Source: Candidatus Saccharibacteria bacterium CG10_big_fil_rev_8_21_14_0_10_47_8 (GTDB taxonomy: Bacteria; Patescibacteriota; Saccharimonadia; Saccharimonadales; UBA10212). From it: a stretch of 6,168 bases of DNA. The position numbers were made by a program, and so were the translations under genes. The notes beneath the pieces were generated by a model, which was not told the origin of the DNA, made no database searches, and worked only from the letters and a program-made list of their open reading frames with translations. This document shows positions 5,418 to 6,168 of the stretch, piece by piece (positions within the stretch are counted from its first letter, which is position 1; the number at the start of each line of letters is the position of its first letter). The stretch covers positions 8,108 to 14,275 of the forward strand of contig PFEG01000040.1 of the NCBI GenBank assembly GCA_002793885.1. Reading direction: 5' to 3'.

Positions 5418-5630
5418 ATGGTAAACGTGGTGTTATACGGGAAGAAGCCTGGCAGTGATATGCTGAAGAGATCATTTACGTTTGTGGATATGCATAAGGT
5501 GAAACTGAAGGAGCGGGAAAGTTTTGTGCTGGTGGACAAGAAGAGTTTGGATGAAGAAGTGAAGAAATCGGATGTGCTGTTTAAGATTGTTGAAGAATAT
5601 AGGGATGAGCGCGGAGCTATGCTCCGTTGA
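5418..5630 (+). CDS. hypothetical protein, possibly 5'-truncated
   Basis: 70 codons from the ATG at 5418; I do not recognise the family. The composition looks like a genuine soluble, Lys/Glu-rich protein: VNVVLYGKKPGSDMLKRSF, then a beta-rich KLKERESFVLVDKKS, then a C-terminal helix VLFKIVEEYRDERG. The same frame stays open upstream at least to 5343 and reads a plausible SEKSLAYVREM just before the Met. The Met itself has only AGGGA 3 nt away, too close for a good ribosome binding site. It may therefore be the C-terminal remnant of a longer gene cut at about 5390-5415. The first residues recall archaeal Alba (NVV.GKKP) but the rest does not match. Its 3' end overlaps the convergent 58-residue ORF by 14 bp, and its codons for KKSDVLF lie in the 23-bp direct repeat. 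Confidence 0.45.
   Translation: MVNVVLYGKKPGSDMLKRSFTFVDMHKVKLKERESFVLVDKKSLDEEVKKSDVLFKIVEEYRDERGAMLR
5561..5583 (+). repeat. 23-bp direct repeat, copy 1
   Basis: Begins GAAGAAATCGG and ends GCTGTTTA; identical at all 23 bases to 5816-5838. This copy lies inside the + strand ORF, encoding KKSDVLF. Flanking bases differ on both sides. Confidence 0.85.
5612..5626. repeat. small inverted repeat at the convergent gene junction
   Basis: CGGAGC - TAT - GCTCCG, a 6-bp perfect stem with a 3-nt loop, lying where the two convergent ORFs overlap. The stop of the minus-strand ORF (5619-5617) starts in the loop. No T-run on either side, so a terminator role is weakly supported. Confidence 0.4.
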
Positions 5631-5793
5631 GGTATCCCTGCATGAATGCGCTTTCGATGAGGCTTATTTCATCCTCTTCTTCTAAGTGTTCGATGCCGTT
5701 TTCCGTGTAGATGTCATCCTCATCGCCCCAGATAGGTAGTTTCCTGAGCTGTTCTCCTGTGATGTGTTCGATTGTTTCCATGTGCATAGTCAT
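5617..5793 (-). CDS. small acidic protein of unknown function
   Basis: 58 residues from the ATG at 5793; I cannot name the family. The middle is very acidic (WGDEDDIYTENG and HLEEEDEISLIE) and the end is IESAFMQGYLNGA. An acidic stretch followed by an AFM.GY-like C-terminus resembles small uncharacterised proteins I associate with archaea (from memory, not checked). Start choice: AGGAGGT lies 7 nt upstream of this ATG, a near-ideal Shine-Dalgarno. A GTG at 5802 overlaps the Shine-Dalgarno and is not the start; ATGs two and four codons in are less well spaced. The gene lies 42 bp beyond the TATA-like box and downstream of the Orc1/Cdc6-like gene on the same strand. It is flanked by the 23-bp direct repeats. 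Confidence 0.7.
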   Translation of the reverse strand: MTMHMETIEHITGEQLRKLPIWGDEDDIYTENGIEHLEEEDEISLIESAFMQGYLNGA

Positions 5794-5800
5794 GGCGTTC

Positions 5801-5807
5801 ACCTCCT
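5801..5807 (-). promoter_or_regulatory. strong Shine-Dalgarno of the acidic small protein
   Basis: AGGAGGT on the minus strand, 7 nt before the ATG at 5793. It is markedly stronger than any ribosome binding site in the left part of the window, where Nudix and other genes have none. It fixes the start codon of this gene. Confidence 0.8.
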
Positions 5808-5815
5808 GTGATGGG

Positions 5816-5838
5816 GAAGAAATCGGATGTGCTGTTTA
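5816..5838 (+). repeat. 23-bp direct repeat, copy 2
   Basis: Identical to 5561-5583. Here it lies in the promoter/leader of the minus-strand acidic-protein gene and overlaps the start of the TATA-like box. On the + strand it would still read KKSDVLF in a 10-codon ORF from 5811, the same phase as copy 1. Confidence 0.85.
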
Positions 5839-5842
5839 TATA
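5836..5842 (-). promoter_or_regulatory. archaeal-type TATA box candidate
   Basis: On the minus strand CTATATAAAC, an archaeal-like TATA box whose core TATATAA is at 5842-5836. A start about 25 nt downstream would fall near 5813, giving a leader of about 20 nt that contains the AGGAGGT. No clear purine-rich BRE is seen just upstream. A bacterial -10 reading (TATATA) is possible but has no matching -35. Confidence 0.45.
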
Positions 5843-5889
5843 GCTCATGAGGATGGCTGAACACTGAATGTTGTCTGGAGTATATAGGT

Positions 5890-6168
5890 TTAAGCGGTGC
5901 CGTAGTAGAGGCGTGTGGTCCTGCCTGGTTCTCCTTCATTGACTTGTTGTGTGGAGATAAATTTGTTTTGTTCAAGTCGTTTGATTTTTCGTTTGAAGCT
6001 GGAGTAGGCTTGTGCGCCTCCGTTTTGCTGGTACAATGCGTATATCTCCCCTGCGGTGTGTCCTGAGCGTGTTTTGATGGTGTTGAGAATGAGCGCTTCG
6101 TCTTTGTCGAGTGCTGCGGTGCTTTTGATATGGAAGTCGGTGAGTTTGCTGATGGCATGTGTGGCGTG
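5890..6168 (-). CDS. Orc1/Cdc6-like winged-helix protein, C-terminal part (5' end outside window)
   Basis: The minus-strand frame is open from the window edge to the TAA at 5892-5890: 92 residues, starting mid-protein. It reads ALDKDEALILNTIKTRSGHT, AGEIYALYQQNGG, AYSSFKRKIKRLEQNKFIST, QQVNEGEPGRTTRLYYGTA. The order helix, helix (T.GEIY..Y), recognition helix (S.F...I..LE...FI), then a beta-wing with GRTTRLYYG matches the C-terminal winged helix of archaeal Orc1/Cdc6 initiator proteins, which binds origin DNA. The AAA+ part would lie beyond the window. An unrelated wHTH regulator, or a plasmid/virus replication protein, is the main alternative. A 119-codon ORF in another frame over the same stretch is a shadow rich in Ser, Thr, Pro and His. 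Confidence 0.6.
   Translation of the reverse strand, partial: HATHAISKLTDFHIKSTAALDKDEALILNTIKTRSGHTAGEIYALYQQNGGAQAYSSFKRKIKRLEQNKFISTQQVNEGEPGRTTRLYYGTA

Noticed and set aside
5418..5460. Alba-like start (NVVLYGKKP) in the 70-codon ORF.
   Set aside because: Only about nine residues agree; the following sequence lacks the Alba RNA/DNA-binding segments and its length and order do not fit.
5799..6158. 119-codon minus-strand ORF over the right edge.
   Set aside because: Rich in Ser, Thr, Pro, His and Lys with no fold-like pattern; another frame of the same strand gives a well-formed winged-helix protein to the window edge.
1..6168. CRISPR arrays, tRNA or rRNA genes, and transposases.
   Set aside because: No regularly spaced repeats, no tRNA-like T-arm (GGTTCRA in cloverleaf context) and no transposase motifs were seen on either strand.

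Overview
The window looks like a piece of a small-genome bacterium of the Candidate Phyla Radiation (Saccharibacteria-like is my best guess) carrying, at its right end, about 0.75 kb whose gene content and signals look archaeal. The bacterial assignment rests on an LCP (LytR-CpsA-Psr) cell-wall enzyme, a membrane-anchored HtrA/DegP protease, and TATAAT-type promoters. The archaeal look of the end rests on a winged-helix domain resembling the C-terminus of Orc1/Cdc6, a small acidic protein, and a TATA-box-like promoter. Whether this is transfer, a plasmid or virus edge, or an assembly chimera cannot be settled from the sequence alone.

Layout. Positions 1-3147 (+ strand) hold a cell-envelope cluster: the 3' part of an LCP ligase with a LytR_C domain, an overlapping polytopic membrane protein of unknown function, and a complete HtrA-type serine protease with one PDZ domain. 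Positions 3148-3441 have no gene but are packed with inverted repeats; 3207-3346 can fold into one long interrupted hairpin with a large central bubble, a 6S-RNA-like topology. A 65-residue helical protein follows at 3442-3639 (+).

Positions 3689-5355 (- strand) carry two Nudix hydrolases flanking a YbaK/EbsC-type aminoacyl-tRNA deacylase. The deacylase is broken by an apparent single-base frameshift just after its Shine-Dalgarno-led ATG. All three minus-strand genes use a recognisably similar extended -10 promoter (TTTGGTATNAT). In both Nudix genes, and in the unrelated 3442 gene, the -10 hexamer ends exactly 6 nt before the ATG, which predicts leaderless transcripts. The deacylase instead has a leader of about 100 nt with a hairpin, a tiny upstream ORF and a canonical ribosome binding site. 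A perfect 30-bp palindrome at 4236-4265 and a degenerate copy at 3679-3700 bracket the first Nudix gene.

From about 5400 on, the content changes. There is a possibly 5'-truncated 70-codon ORF (+), a convergent 58-residue acidic ORF (-) with a strong Shine-Dalgarno and a TATA-like box, and the last 92 residues of an Orc1/Cdc6-like winged-helix protein (-) running off the window. A 23-bp perfect direct repeat (5561-5583 and 5816-5838) brackets the acidic-protein gene.

How the genes work together: the first three are probably co-transcribed and act at the cell envelope (wall-polymer attachment and quality control of exported proteins). The Nudix/deacylase group consists of housekeeping genes that hydrolyse nucleotides or mischarged tRNA; they are probably separately transcribed but co-regulated through the shared promoter element.
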